Shown here: in pieces, positions 1-8,158 of the stretch
Position numbering within the stretch: the stretch's first letter is position 1
How the letters are laid out: each line of letters begins with the position of its first letter
Origin: Lachnospiraceae bacterium
Lineage (GTDB): Bacteria; Bacillota; Clostridia; Lachnospirales; Lachnospiraceae
Assembly: GCA_900766925.1 (NCBI GenBank)
Contig: CAAFXG010000553.1
Location: 1 to 25,965, forward strand
Length of the DNA: 25,965 bases
Reading direction: 5' to 3'
Notes under the pieces: model-generated
Databases searched by the model: none
Seen by the model: the letters and a program-made list of their open reading frames with translations, nothing else
What the model was told of the DNA's origin: nothing
Made by a program: the position numbers and the translations under genes

Positions 1-1
1 C

Positions 2-190
2 CCTGCAGATGTGCCTTCCTTTGCAAGGGATAATCTGTATACATTGGGAACAGTTTTTGCCCAGTCAAAGCTATCCGATATTTTTTCAAAGGAACAGATT
101 GAACAGACTATTGCAGAGCGCTGGCCAAAGGTTGCTGAAGGTAATATTAAGACCTTCAGGGCAGGAATTGAAGCTGTTGTAGAAAAGTAG
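2..190 (+). CDS. 2-oxoacid:ferredoxin oxidoreductase, gamma subunit (3' end only)
   Basis: Only the last 62 codons are in the window; the start lies to the left. The readable protein holds a stretch of the form N-L-Y-T-LGT-V-FAQ followed by S-K-EQIEQTI and a final N-I-KTFRAGIEAVVEK. This matches how the gamma (acceptor) domain of pyruvate, 2-oxoisovalerate and indolepyruvate ferredoxin oxidoreductases normally ends. These enzymes oxidise a 2-oxoacid to acyl-CoA plus CO2 and reduce ferredoxin. The gene ends 38 bp before the aldehyde dehydrogenase, so the two are probably co-transcribed. The 2-oxoacid used cannot be told from this fragment. The family call is moderately sure; a small unrelated protein with a similar tail is not excluded. 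Confidence 0.6.
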   Translation, partial: PADVPSFARDNLYTLGTVFAQSKLSDIFSKEQIEQTIAERWPKVAEGNIKTFRAGIEAVVEK

Positions 191-228
191 ATTGCATTGA
201 ATCTGATGAATAGGATGGTGGCGTAACT

Positions 229-1707
229 ATGTGTAATAAATTAAAGATGTTGATAGATGGAGAATGGGTGTACTCATCATCCAATGAATTTATGACAATT
301 ATAAATCCATGTGATCAAAGTGAGCTTGCCTATGCACCAAGGGCAACCGTTGATGATACGAGGAAGGCAATAAGTGCAGCAAAACGTGCGTTTTACGAGG
401 ATGGCTGGATGGACACTCCACAGTCAGAGTTAGCTGAAAAATTGAGCAGGTTTGCAGATTTAATGGAGCAGAATGTGGAAAGACTTGCCACCGCTGAGAC
501 CCTTAATACAGGTAAGGCATATATTGAATCTGAATATGATGTATATGATTCTGTTGGTGTGCTCAGGTATTATGTTGGATTAATTTCCAAGCCCTCAGGT
601 CAGACCTATAACATAAAATCAGACCCTAATGTGATGGGGATGACAATAAGACAGCCGGTTGGTGTATGCGGAATGGTGTCTGCATGGAATTTCCCTATAT
701 CCCTTGCAATATGGAAGATTGCACCGGCACTTGCTGCAGGAAATACAATTGTCTTTAAGCCTGCGGAAATTACTCCGTTGTCAGCAGTTATAATGTTTGA
801 GCTCCTTGAAGAAGCAGGATATCCAAGGGGAGTTGTCAATCTTGTCTTGGGAAGTGGCTCTGTTGTCGGAAATGAAATTGCACAAAGTCATGACGTGGAT
901 AAGGTTGCATTTACGGGAAGCATAAAAGCAGGTCAGTCGATAATGAAAGCGGCTTCGGGAAATATGAAAATGATTTCTGTTGAGCTTGGTGGAAAATCAC
1001 CAAGTATTATGTTTGCAGATGCCGACTTTGAGACAGCTGTTGACTATGCCTTATTTGGAATGTTTTATAATCAGGGTGAGGTTTGCTCCGCAAGCTCAAG
1101 AATCTTAGTTGAGGATACAATATACGACAGGTTCATGGATGCCTTCATTGAGAAAACAAGGAAGATAAAAATCGGAAACGGCATGGAAGATGGTGTCAGG
1201 ATGGGTCCGGTTATCAGTGAAGAGCAGATGAACACTGTACTTAATTATATTGATATAGGTATTAAGGAAGGGGCAACCCTTGCACTCGGCGGAAAACGAA
1301 TGACGGAAGGTGAATACGCAAAGGGTTTCTTTATTGAACCAACAATTTTTACGGATGTTACACCGGACATGAGAATTGTCAGGGAGGAGATTTTCGGGCC
1401 TGTTGTGGTTGTGCAGAAATTCCATGGTGAGCAGGAGGCTGTTGAGCTTGCCAACGATACGGACTATGGTCTTGCGGCAGGAGTGTTCTCTAATGATATT
1501 AGCAAGGCTTTAAGAGTTATTAAAAAGATTAGGGCAGGTATAACCTGGATTAATACATATGGCCCGGTTTATCCGGAAGCTCCTTGGGGCGGATATAAGC
1601 AGAGTGGTATAGGAAGAGAGCTTGGCACCTATGGTCTGGACGATTACACAGAGGTCAAGCAGATTAACATTAATACGGCACCTGCTCCTAGTAAATGGTT
1701 CGAATAA
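229..1707 (+). CDS. NAD(P)-dependent aldehyde dehydrogenase, betaine-aldehyde-dehydrogenase-like
   Basis: A 492-residue cytosolic aldehyde dehydrogenase that should oxidise an aldehyde to the carboxylic acid with NAD(P)+. The family residues are present: the WNFP oxyanion asparagine (about N154), the cofactor lysine in KPAE (about K177), the general-base glutamate in ELGGKSP (about E252) and the catalytic cysteine in NQGEVCSASSR (about C286). The C-terminal PWGGYKQSGIGRE segment is typical of the betaine/aminoaldehyde group. The length is normal for the superfamily. A purine-rich GGATGGTGG lies before the ATG. It sits between a 2-oxoacid oxidoreductase subunit and a TPP carboligase-type enzyme, so it may process an aldehyde made in the same pathway. 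Substrate specificity is not visible, and the betaine-aldehyde label is only the nearest family name. Confidence 0.9.
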   Translation: MCNKLKMLIDGEWVYSSSNEFMTIINPCDQSELAYAPRATVDDTRKAISAAKRAFYEDGWMDTPQSELAEKLSRFADLMEQNVERLATAETLNTGKAYIESEYDVYDSVGVLRYYVGLISKPSGQTYNIKSDPNVMGMTIRQPVGVCGMVSAWNFPISLAIWKIAPALAAGNTIVFKPAEITPLSAVIMFELLEEAGYPRGVVNLVLGSGSVVGNEIAQSHDVDKVAFTGSIKAGQSIMKAASGNMKMISVELGGKSPSIMFADADFETAVDYALFGMFYNQGEVCSASSRILVEDTIYDRFMDAFIEKTRKIKIGNGMEDGVRMGPVISEEQMNTVLNYIDIGIKEGATLALGGKRMTEGEYAKGFFIEPTIFTDVTPDMRIVREEIFGPVVVVQKFHGEQEAVELANDTDYGLAAGVFSNDISKALRVIKKIRAGITWINTYGPVYPEAPWGGYKQSGIGRELGTYGLDDYTEVKQININTAPAPSKWFE

Positions 1708-1784
1708 GACAATAGAGATGAGCATTGTAATGAAAGTCTGTATTAGAAATTGATATGGGAGAGATTCGCTTGGAGGATAAGATT

Positions 1785-3446
1785 ATGGAGAATGAAATGA
1801 TTGCAGCAGAAATGCTTGTCAGGTGTCTTGAGGAAGAGGGTGTAGAATACATATTTGGTGTTCCCGGTGAGGAAAATCTTGATGTCATGAATGCGTTAAG
1901 AAATTCAACTATTAAGTTTATTATTACCAGACATGAGCAGGGTGCTGCCTTTATGGCTGATGTCTATGGAAGACTTACCGGTAAAGCTGGCGTCTGTCTT
2001 TCCACACTCGGACCGGGTGCGACTAACCTGATAACAGGAGTCGCAGATGCCAATATGGACGGAGCACCGGTTGTAGCAATAACCGGTCAGGTTGGTACTG
2101 ATAAAATGCATCTTACATCACATCAGTATCTTGATTTGGATGCATTGTTTGCACCGATTACAAAACGTACCAAGATGATAATGAGACCGGAATCCGTGAC
2201 AGAGATTGTCAGACTGGCTTTCAAGTACGCTGAAAGTGAAAAGCCTGGAGCAACCCACATTAACTTACCCGAAGATATAGCCAAGGAAATAGTGCCGGAG
2301 GGAGTTGCCAGAAAATTTATTCCAAAGCATAAGGTCAACAGAGAATATGCAGATTATGAAAATATATTTGATGCGGCAGGAGAAATTTTTCAGGCTGAAA
2401 GACCGGTTATTCTTGTTGGACATTCCGCAATAAGAGCAGGCGCATCAAAGGCACTTACTGATTTTACAAATAAACTAAAAATACCTGTTGTAAACACGAT
2501 GATGGCTAAAGGCATCATTTCCTTTGATAATCCATATTCAATGTGGACTGTTGGAATTCCGCAGAAGGATTATCAGAATGTAATTTTGGAGAAGGCAGAT
2601 TTGGTAATTGCAGTTGGCTACGACATAGTTGAATTTGCACCTATTAAATGGAATAAACAGGGTAATCATAAGATTATTCATATAGATTCCACACCTTCAC
2701 ACGTAAATAAAATGTACCAGCCAATGCTTGAGATAATTGGTGATATAAGTGATTCCTTAAATCAGATTGCAAAGCGTAGTAAACGTACAACAGAACCGGA
2801 ATGGGCGTTGGAAATAAAACAGGAGATGGTCAGTGAACACGAAAGCTATGAGAATGATTCCTCATATCCTGTAAAGCCACAGAAAATTCTTAATGACGTA
2901 CGTAAAGTAATGGACAGGGAGGATATAGTAATCTCTGATGTCGGGGCACATAAAATGTGGATATCAAGACATTATAACTGCTATGAACCAAATACCTGTC
3001 TTATTTCCAATGGTTTTGCAACAATGGGTATCTCTGTTCCCGGCGCCATAGCCGCCAAGCTTTTAAATCCTGATAAAAAGGTTTTGGCGATATGTGGGGA
3101 TGGAGGGTTTATGATGAATTCCCAGGAATATGAAACCGCATTAAGGCTTAATATTCCAATTGTCACGCTGCTTTTGACGGATAGCAGCTATGGTCTTATT
3201 AAGTGGAAGGAGGATGACAGATTCGGCGAACACTTTTTCGTTGATTTTACAAATCCTGATTTTGTTAAGATGGCCGAGAGCATGGGAGCATTGGGATTCA
3301 GAATAGAGTCTGCCGAGGAACTGATTCCTACATTAAAAAAGGCGTTTGAGTCAAAAAAACCGTGTATTATAGATTGTCCTGTTGATTATAGAGAGAACAC
3401 AAATCTAACAGAGCATCTTAAGGAAGTAATTAACAGAATAGAATAA
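1785..3446 (+). CDS. Acetolactate-synthase-type TPP enzyme (catabolic AlsS-like)
   Basis: About 553 residues with the three-domain layout of the pyruvate-oxidase/acetolactate-synthase family. The N-terminal PYR domain carries the ylide-activating glutamate in TRHEQGAAFMAD (about E51). The C-terminal domain has the TPP/Mg motif GDGGFMMNSQEYETA (about 438-452). Segments such as HQYLDLDALFAPITK, VGYDIVEFAPIKW and SNGFATMGISVPGAIAA follow the FAD-independent catabolic enzyme AlsS rather than biosynthetic IlvB, and no small regulatory subunit is adjacent. AlsS joins two pyruvates into acetolactate with loss of CO2, but relatives use other 2-oxoacids or aldehydes. I chose the ATG at 1785 because GGAGG at 1772-1776 is well spaced for it; an earlier in-frame ATG at 1755 has no clear ribosome site. 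The pairing with an aldehyde dehydrogenase hints at aldehyde or hydroxyketone chemistry. Confidence 0.8.
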   Translation: MENEMIAAEMLVRCLEEEGVEYIFGVPGEENLDVMNALRNSTIKFIITRHEQGAAFMADVYGRLTGKAGVCLSTLGPGATNLITGVADANMDGAPVVAITGQVGTDKMHLTSHQYLDLDALFAPITKRTKMIMRPESVTEIVRLAFKYAESEKPGATHINLPEDIAKEIVPEGVARKFIPKHKVNREYADYENIFDAAGEIFQAERPVILVGHSAIRAGASKALTDFTNKLKIPVVNTMMAKGIISFDNPYSMWTVGIPQKDYQNVILEKADLVIAVGYDIVEFAPIKWNKQGNHKIIHIDSTPSHVNKMYQPMLEIIGDISDSLNQIAKRSKRTTEPEWALEIKQEMVSEHESYENDSSYPVKPQKILNDVRKVMDREDIVISDVGAHKMWISRHYNCYEPNTCLISNGFATMGISVPGAIAAKLLNPDKKVLAICGDGGFMMNSQEYETALRLNIPIVTLLLTDSSYGLIKWKEDDRFGEHFFVDFTNPDFVKMAESMGALGFRIESAEELIPTLKKAFESKKPCIIDCPVDYRENTNLTEHLKEVINRIE

Positions 3447-3458
3447 ATGATAAAACAA

Positions 3459-3510
3459 ATCTATGATTTTGAATTCGTATAAATATTCAAAATCATAGAT
3501 TTTTGTTTTT
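3459..3510 (+). terminator. Intrinsic terminator after the TPP enzyme
   Basis: A perfect 16-bp stem (3459-3474 with 3485-3500) with a 10-nt loop begins 12 bp after the stop codon and runs into TTTTGTTTTT. This is a standard intrinsic terminator. It separates the aldehyde dehydrogenase/TPP enzyme unit from the transporter unit that follows. The flanking A-rich run upstream may let it work in both directions. Confidence 0.85.
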
Positions 3511-3521
3511 ATTAATCAAAG

Positions 3522-3554
3522 TTAGTCGTTTTTTAGACGCAATGATGGAATAAT
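3522..3554 (+). promoter_or_regulatory. Shared operator/promoter, copy A (before transporter 1 unit)
   Basis: TTAGTCGTTTTTTAGACGC (3522-3540) is a direct repeat of TTAGACG (one mismatch in the first half) with an 11-bp period. A -10-like AATAAT (3549-3554) starts 10 nt after the second TTAGAC; TAATCT at 3551 is an alternative. There is no good -35 hexamer at the usual distance, which suits an activator-dependent promoter or an alternative sigma factor. Copies of the element lie at 10235 and 14040. The ATG of the first gene is at 3587. Confidence 0.6.
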
Positions 3555-3586
3555 CTTAACAGATTAAGAGGGAAGGAAGGAATAAT

Positions 3587-4351
3587 ATGAAGAAAAGAAA
3601 GTATAGAGGATATTCGATAGGGTGTTTTGTGGTTGTGATTATAATATGGTGCGCACTTACATATTCGGGTTATTTAAACAAAATGTATCTGCCGACTCCT
3701 ACATCCGTGTTGCAATCTCTTGTAGATAAAGCAAAAGAAGGGAGTCTGTGGCTGGATTGCTGGATAAGTATAAAAAGAGTAATGATTGGTTGGGCATTGG
3801 CTGCCGTAATTGCTCTGCCTATTGGTGTAATGTGTGCGAGTGCACCAAGATTTCAGGCGGCTGTGCAGCCTATTATGGAGTTTTTCAGATATCTTCCGAT
3901 AACAGCTCTCGTTCCACTAACTATTATTTATTGCGGAATCGAGGAGGGACAAAAATATACGATTATTTTTCTTGGAACGTTTTTTCAGCTGGTGCTTATG
4001 ATTGAAGATACGGTTGTCGGTGTAGATAAGAATCTTCTTAACGCAGCAAAAACCCTGGGAACATCAAATTTTGCAATTTATTATAAGGTTTTACTTCCTG
4101 CTGCACTTCCCGGTATTATGGATGCATTTAGAATGACAATAGGATGGGCGTGGACATATCTTATTGTTGCAGAAATGATTTCGGCAGACAACGGTGTGGG
4201 CTACATGATATTAAAAGCCCAGAGATATGTCGCAACAGATCAGGTGTTTGGTGGTCTTATAATGATTGGATTAATTGGACTCGGTACTGATTTCCTGATG
4301 AGGGTCATTACAAAGCTTGTTGTTCCTTGGTATGAAAGGTTAGGTGAGTAG
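3587..4351 (+). CDS. ABC transporter permease, NitT/TauT (SsuC/TauC) family, transporter 1
   Basis: A 254-residue inner-membrane protein with about six hydrophobic helices. It has the binding-protein-dependent permease (EAA-type) loop, AAKTLGTSNFAIYYKVLLPAALPGI in two parts, and the downstream GWAWTYLIVAEM segment typical of aliphatic sulfonate, taurine and nitrate permeases. It should form the channel for the ATPase that overlaps its end and for the lipoprotein encoded at 7146. A strong GGAAGGAAGG ribosome site precedes the ATG. It is the first gene after operator copy A. The family also carries thiamine pyrimidine, riboflavin and other organic molecules, so the transported substrate is open. 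Confidence 0.9.
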   Translation: MKKRKYRGYSIGCFVVVIIIWCALTYSGYLNKMYLPTPTSVLQSLVDKAKEGSLWLDCWISIKRVMIGWALAAVIALPIGVMCASAPRFQAAVQPIMEFFRYLPITALVPLTIIYCGIEEGQKYTIIFLGTFFQLVLMIEDTVVGVDKNLLNAAKTLGTSNFAIYYKVLLPAALPGIMDAFRMTIGWAWTYLIVAEMISADNGVGYMILKAQRYVATDQVFGGLIMIGLIGLGTDFLMRVITKLVVPWYERLGE

Positions 4352-4352
4352 T

Positions 4353-5138
4353 ATGGATAAATTAGTGGTAAAGGCGTTGGATAAAATCTATCCGGGAACC
4401 AAAAAAAGGGAAGCAACGGTTGCACTTAAGAATATAGACCTGACGATAAAGGAAAAGGAATTTGCCGTGATTGTAGGTCCCAGCGGATGCGGAAAGTCAA
4501 CGCTGCTCAATATTATAGGAGGTCTGGATCATGCCAGCGAGGGACTTGTTCTGGTAGATGGAAATGAAGTCAGGGAGCCGGGTATGGACAGAGGCTTTGT
4601 GTTTCAGGGATACAGCCTGTTTCCTTGGCTTACGGTTCAGAAGAATGTTGAGTTTGGCTTAAAAAATCAGGGTATTCCAAAAGAAAAAAGACGGGAGATA
4701 GCCAGAAAATATATTGATGTGGTTAATCTTTCAGGATTTGAAAATGCACTTCCGAAGGAGCTTTCCGGCGGAATGAAGCAGAGATGTGCCATTGCAAGAA
4801 CGCTGGCAACATCACCTGCAATGCTGTTGATGGATGAGCCCTTTGCCGCACTGGATGCACAGACAAGGGTTATCATGCAGGAGCTTACAGCGGACGTTGC
4901 GAGGAAAACCGGCATGACTGTTTTATTTATAACACATGATATAGATGAAGCTATTATATTGGCAGACAGAATATATGTTATGAGTCGGCGGCCGGGAAAG
5001 ATTATTGAGGCTATATCTGTTAAGTACGATGGTAAAAGAAACCACGATATGCTTATGCAGGATGAATTTATCAAAATGAAACAAAAAATTATGGGTATGC
5101 TGCATCAGATGGCAGAGGATGCCACCATGGGTAAATAG
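4353..5138 (+). CDS. ABC transporter ATPase, NitT/TauT (SsuB/TauB) family, transporter 1
   Basis: About 261 residues with a complete nucleotide-binding domain: Walker A GPSGCGKST, Q-loop in VFQGYSLFPWLTV, signature LSGGMKQR, Walker B LLMDEPFAALD and the switch histidine in FITHDIDEAI. FPWLTV and DEPFAALDAQTR are usual for SsuB/TauB-type ATPases. It powers import through the permease encoded just upstream. The ATG at 4353 follows the permease stop codon (4349-4351) by one base, so translation is probably coupled; GGTGAG at 4343-4348 is the ribosome site. A GTG nine bases earlier is possible but less likely. Confidence 0.92.
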   Translation: MDKLVVKALDKIYPGTKKREATVALKNIDLTIKEKEFAVIVGPSGCGKSTLLNIIGGLDHASEGLVLVDGNEVREPGMDRGFVFQGYSLFPWLTVQKNVEFGLKNQGIPKEKRREIARKYIDVVNLSGFENALPKELSGGMKQRCAIARTLATSPAMLLMDEPFAALDAQTRVIMQELTADVARKTGMTVLFITHDIDEAIILADRIYVMSRRPGKIIEAISVKYDGKRNHDMLMQDEFIKMKQKIMGMLHQMAEDATMGK

Positions 5139-5166
5139 ATATTCTAAACAAAAGGAGTGGTTTATT

Positions 5167-6426
5167 ATGAAGTGTTTAAAGGATGCAACTAAGAAAACGT
5201 TTAGCAGGGATGCGAAGACCCGGGATTTGGTAGCAGATATCATTGAAGGTGTCAAATCGGAGGGAGACGCAAAGCTGATTGCACTTAGTGAGCAGTTTGA
5301 CGGAATTGCTTTGGAAAGTGTGAAGGTGTCAGAAGAAACCGTAAAAAAAGCATATGAGCTTGTTGAACCTAAGGTAATAGAAAGCATGAAAAAGGCTCAT
5401 GAAAGTATTCTGTTTTACGCAAAGAAACAGCTTGAGTGCCTGAAGGATTTAAGTGTGGACAGTCCTGTTCCGGGTGTAAAGCTTGGACACAGACTTATTC
5501 CGGTTGAAGCTGTGGGTGCTTATGTTCCGGGAGGAAGATATCCTTTGCCTAGTACAGCACTTATGCTTGCGACACCTGCTAAGGTTGCAGGTGTTAAGAG
5601 GGTAGCGGCATGCGCACCACCTTCAAAGAAATACGGAACAATACACCCTGCCATGCTGGTTGCAATGGACATCGCAGGTGTAGATGAAATATATGCAGTA
5701 GGTGGAGCACAGGCCATTGCGGCTATGACATACGGAACCGAATCAATCGCTCCTGTAGATTTAATATGCGGTCCGGGTAACAGATTTGTTACAGAGGCAA
5801 AGAGACAGGTTTTAGGTGATGTTGGTATTGATTCTCTGGCAGGACCAAGTGAGGTACTGATAATAGCTGATGAAACTGCCAATCCTGATTTTGTGGCAAT
5901 CGATCTTTTGGCACAGAGTGAGCATGACCCAAATGCAAGGGCTACTCTTGTTACAACTGATGAGCAGCTTGCAAATACTGTGCTTGAGAAGATTAAAATA
6001 TTTGCAGATGAACTGGACACTGGTGTTACCTCATTGCAGAGTTGGGAGGACAACGGAATAATCTATGTGGTTGACACTATGCAGGAGGCAATAGATATTG
6101 CTAATGATTTTGCACCTGAGCATTTGGAGGTTCAGGTTAAGGATGAGGACGCCGTGACTGAAAAGCTTTTCAATTTCGGCTCATTGTTTGTGGGACATTA
6201 CGCACCGGTTTCCTTCGGTGATTATTGTTCAGGCACCAATCATACATTGCCGACAATGAGGACGGCAAGATATTCAAATGGCGTCTGGGTTGGAACATTT
6301 ATCAAGACCTCTTTTGTTCAGCATATCAGTAAGGAAGGTTGTGCCAATATGGCAGATACCTGTTCAACTTTGGCAGGAGTTGAGGGATTGCTTGCACATC
6401 AGAAGTCAGTAACCATCAGAGTTTAA
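5167..6426 (+). CDS. Histidinol-dehydrogenase paralogue, HpsN-like zinc/NAD alcohol dehydrogenase
   Basis: A 419-residue HisD-family enzyme that should oxidise a primary alcohol to the carboxylate in two NAD-dependent steps. All zinc and catalytic positions are present: Q250 and H253 (AQSEHD), E318-H319 (APEHLE), D352 (GDY), H359 (TNHTLPT), and E406 and H411 near the end. The region GHRLIPVEAVGAYVPGGRYP differs from biosynthetic HisD, which usually has a W-RPIE-type sequence and PGGTAPL. It resembles the clade containing sulfopropanediol 3-dehydrogenase HpsN. No other histidine-biosynthesis gene is here apart from the degenerate IGPD paralogue next door, and the neighbours are transport and catabolic genes. 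A catabolic role is therefore likely, and the substrate is unknown. The start is set by AAAGGAGTGG before the ATG at 5167; an upstream in-frame ATG would overlap the ATPase gene. Confidence 0.85.
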   Translation: MKCLKDATKKTFSRDAKTRDLVADIIEGVKSEGDAKLIALSEQFDGIALESVKVSEETVKKAYELVEPKVIESMKKAHESILFYAKKQLECLKDLSVDSPVPGVKLGHRLIPVEAVGAYVPGGRYPLPSTALMLATPAKVAGVKRVAACAPPSKKYGTIHPAMLVAMDIAGVDEIYAVGGAQAIAAMTYGTESIAPVDLICGPGNRFVTEAKRQVLGDVGIDSLAGPSEVLIIADETANPDFVAIDLLAQSEHDPNARATLVTTDEQLANTVLEKIKIFADELDTGVTSLQSWEDNGIIYVVDTMQEAIDIANDFAPEHLEVQVKDEDAVTEKLFNFGSLFVGHYAPVSFGDYCSGTNHTLPTMRTARYSNGVWVGTFIKTSFVQHISKEGCANMADTCSTLAGVEGLLAHQKSVTIRV

Positions 6427-6453
6427 TTTTCTTATATTAGAGAGGTGATTTAA

Positions 6454-7119
6454 ATGGCTTTATTAACACTTTTGGAAGAGACGGATACATATATTAAGCT
6501 CCAGAAAACCATAAAGGAAGTTGATATTATAGTTGAAATTTCCACAGAATATAAGCCGGAACTGGTGCCGGATACAGGTATACAGATACTGGATCATTTC
6601 ATGTATACCATTGCATGGGGTCTGAATATGTCTATAGGCTGTACCTGTAAAACAAAGATGTATGTGACACATCATACTATAGCCGAGGACCTTGGGCAGA
6701 CGGTAGGCGCAGCATTGAAGAGATTTTTCTACAAAAAGATGGTTGAAAAGGGCTGTAATGTCTGTGGAAGTGCCGTATTCGGGCTTGATGAGGCCCTGGT
6801 AAGGGCAATGGTTAATTTTGAAGGCAGACGTAACTGTTTCATAACAATCGCTGATGAATGTCCGGGTGGAAAGTGTGAGTTGGTTGAGGATACACAGTCA
6901 GCAAATATGATTGCCTTTTTTGAAGGATTTTCACAGGGCTTCCCGGCAACAATACATATTGATTTGCTTCAGGGAAGAGATCCGCATCATAGCTGGGAAT
7001 CTGCATTTATGGCATTGGGAGAAGCACTTAAAATGGCGTATGCAGATAACCCTTGGAAAAAGTCATGTAATAATCCGTTCTATTGCGATGAGGGAGCTTC
7101 GGATCCTGCATTGCTTTAA
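6454..7119 (+). CDS. IGPD-fold dehydratase paralogue lacking the phosphate pocket
   Basis: A 221-residue relative of imidazoleglycerol-phosphate dehydratase (HisB C-terminal domain). The di-manganese ligands are kept: H48 in LDH, H73-H74 and E78 in THHTIAED, H168 in IHI, and H178, H179 and E182 in DPHHSWES. DEAL is also kept. What is missing is phosphate binding: the glutamine after LDHML, the arginine of the GIRRFG turn (here GCNVCG), the lysine of HHxxEAxFKA (here M186), and the C-terminal PSTKG motif (here an unrelated NNPFYCDEGASDPALL). There is also one extra residue between HH and ED. I infer a metal-dependent dehydratase or related lyase acting on an unphosphorylated substrate, working with the HisD paralogue 27 bp upstream. 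GAGAGGTG precedes the ATG. Confidence 0.82.
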   Translation: MALLTLLEETDTYIKLQKTIKEVDIIVEISTEYKPELVPDTGIQILDHFMYTIAWGLNMSIGCTCKTKMYVTHHTIAEDLGQTVGAALKRFFYKKMVEKGCNVCGSAVFGLDEALVRAMVNFEGRRNCFITIADECPGGKCELVEDTQSANMIAFFEGFSQGFPATIHIDLLQGRDPHHSWESAFMALGEALKMAYADNPWKKSCNNPFYCDEGASDPALL

Positions 7120-7145
7120 ATAAATATATGAAAGGTGGTATTTTT

Positions 7146-8147
7146 ATGAAAAAATGTTTTAAGAGAACACTGGCCGTAATGATGGTATTGGCAATGTCGT
7201 TGGCAACTGTTGCATGTGGTAAAGCTGATACAGCTGAGAAGAAGGATGAGCTGGTACACTGTACAATTGCATTTTCTACATGGATTGGAAGTGGCCCTTT
7301 CTTCATTGCAAAGGAAAAGGGCTTTTATGAGGAGAATGGATTAGATGTAGAAATTAAGATAATTGAAGATGAATCTACATATGCTTCTTTGTTAGGCTCA
7401 GAGCAGATTGATGCACTTGGTCATGTTATTGACAGGGATGTAATTAACTTTTCAAAGGGAATTGCAGAAAAATGTGTGATGCCGTATGACCAGTCAACAG
7501 GCGGTGACGGAATAATTGTTTCTGAGGATATCCAGACTGTTCAGGATCTCGTGGGTAAGAAAATAGCACTTGATAAGTCTGCAACGGGATACTTCTTCTT
7601 CCTTACAGTGCTTGAAGAGGCCGGAATAGATGAGAGTGAAGTTACAATTGTTGATATGGATTCGGATTCAGCAGCTACGGCATTTGTACAGGGTGAGGTA
7701 GACGGTGCAGAAACATGGGAACCATGGCTTTCAAATGCCGGAGAAAGAGAAGGCGGACATCTTCTTTGCTCATCAGCAGATTATCCTAACACAATTGTTG
7801 ACTGTGTGTTCATGACAGATGCATTCACAAGTGCACATCCTGAGGAAACAGCCGGCTTTGTAAAGGCATGGAACGAAGCGGTTGACTGGTATTTTGACGG
7901 CAATCAGGCTGAGGGAAATCAGATAATGGCAAATGGATTAAGCATTGATCTTGCTGATGTAGAGGCTCAGGTTGAGGGTGTAACATGGTACAATAAGGAA
8001 TCTACAGCGTCATTCTTCGATGACAGCACTGATAATAATGTTTATGAGGTGGCTGACAGGGCTGTTGAATTCTGGATTGAACGTGGAATTATTGACAAGA
8101 GCTTTGATGCAAAGGATTTCATAACCAGTGATTTTATAGAAAAATAG
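7146..8147 (+). CDS. NitT/TauT-family substrate-binding lipoprotein, transporter 1
   Basis: About 333 residues. A lipoprotein signal ends in LATVAC with the lipidated cysteine at about C24, so the protein should be anchored outside the membrane. The mature part is a two-lobe NMT1/THI5/TauA-like binding protein: STWIGSGPFFIAKEKGFYEENGLDV, then GGDGIIVSEDIQTVQDLVGKKIA, then DGAETWEPWLS, all typical of the family. It serves the permease and ATPase at 3587-5138, from which it is separated by the HisD and IGPD paralogues. The ATG at 7146 follows AAAGGTGG; an in-frame ATG at 7128 lies before that site and is rejected. It is homologous to the second binding protein at 10320 but lacks the long acidic linker. 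Confidence 0.9.
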   Translation: MKKCFKRTLAVMMVLAMSLATVACGKADTAEKKDELVHCTIAFSTWIGSGPFFIAKEKGFYEENGLDVEIKIIEDESTYASLLGSEQIDALGHVIDRDVINFSKGIAEKCVMPYDQSTGGDGIIVSEDIQTVQDLVGKKIALDKSATGYFFFLTVLEEAGIDESEVTIVDMDSDSAATAFVQGEVDGAETWEPWLSNAGEREGGHLLCSSADYPNTIVDCVFMTDAFTSAHPEETAGFVKAWNEAVDWYFDGNQAEGNQIMANGLSIDLADVEAQVEGVTWYNKESTASFFDDSTDNNVYEVADRAVEFWIERGIIDKSFDAKDFITSDFIEK

Positions 8148-8158
8148 TAGGTATGTAT

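Noticed and set aside
1105..1425. Open frames on the minus strand inside the aldehyde dehydrogenase gene, and similar ones across the window
   Set aside because: They lie opposite genes with clear protein families, show no ribosome sites and encode no recognisable motifs.
3522..3540. Operator copies as CcpA (cre) or CodY boxes
   Set aside because: The consensus TTAGACG direct repeat fits neither the cre palindrome nor the AATTTTCWGAAAATT CodY box.
5167..7119. HisD-like and IGPD-like genes as part of a histidine biosynthesis operon
   Set aside because: No hisG, hisC, hisH, hisA or hisF is present, the IGPD paralogue lacks phosphate binding, and the neighbours are transport and catabolic genes.
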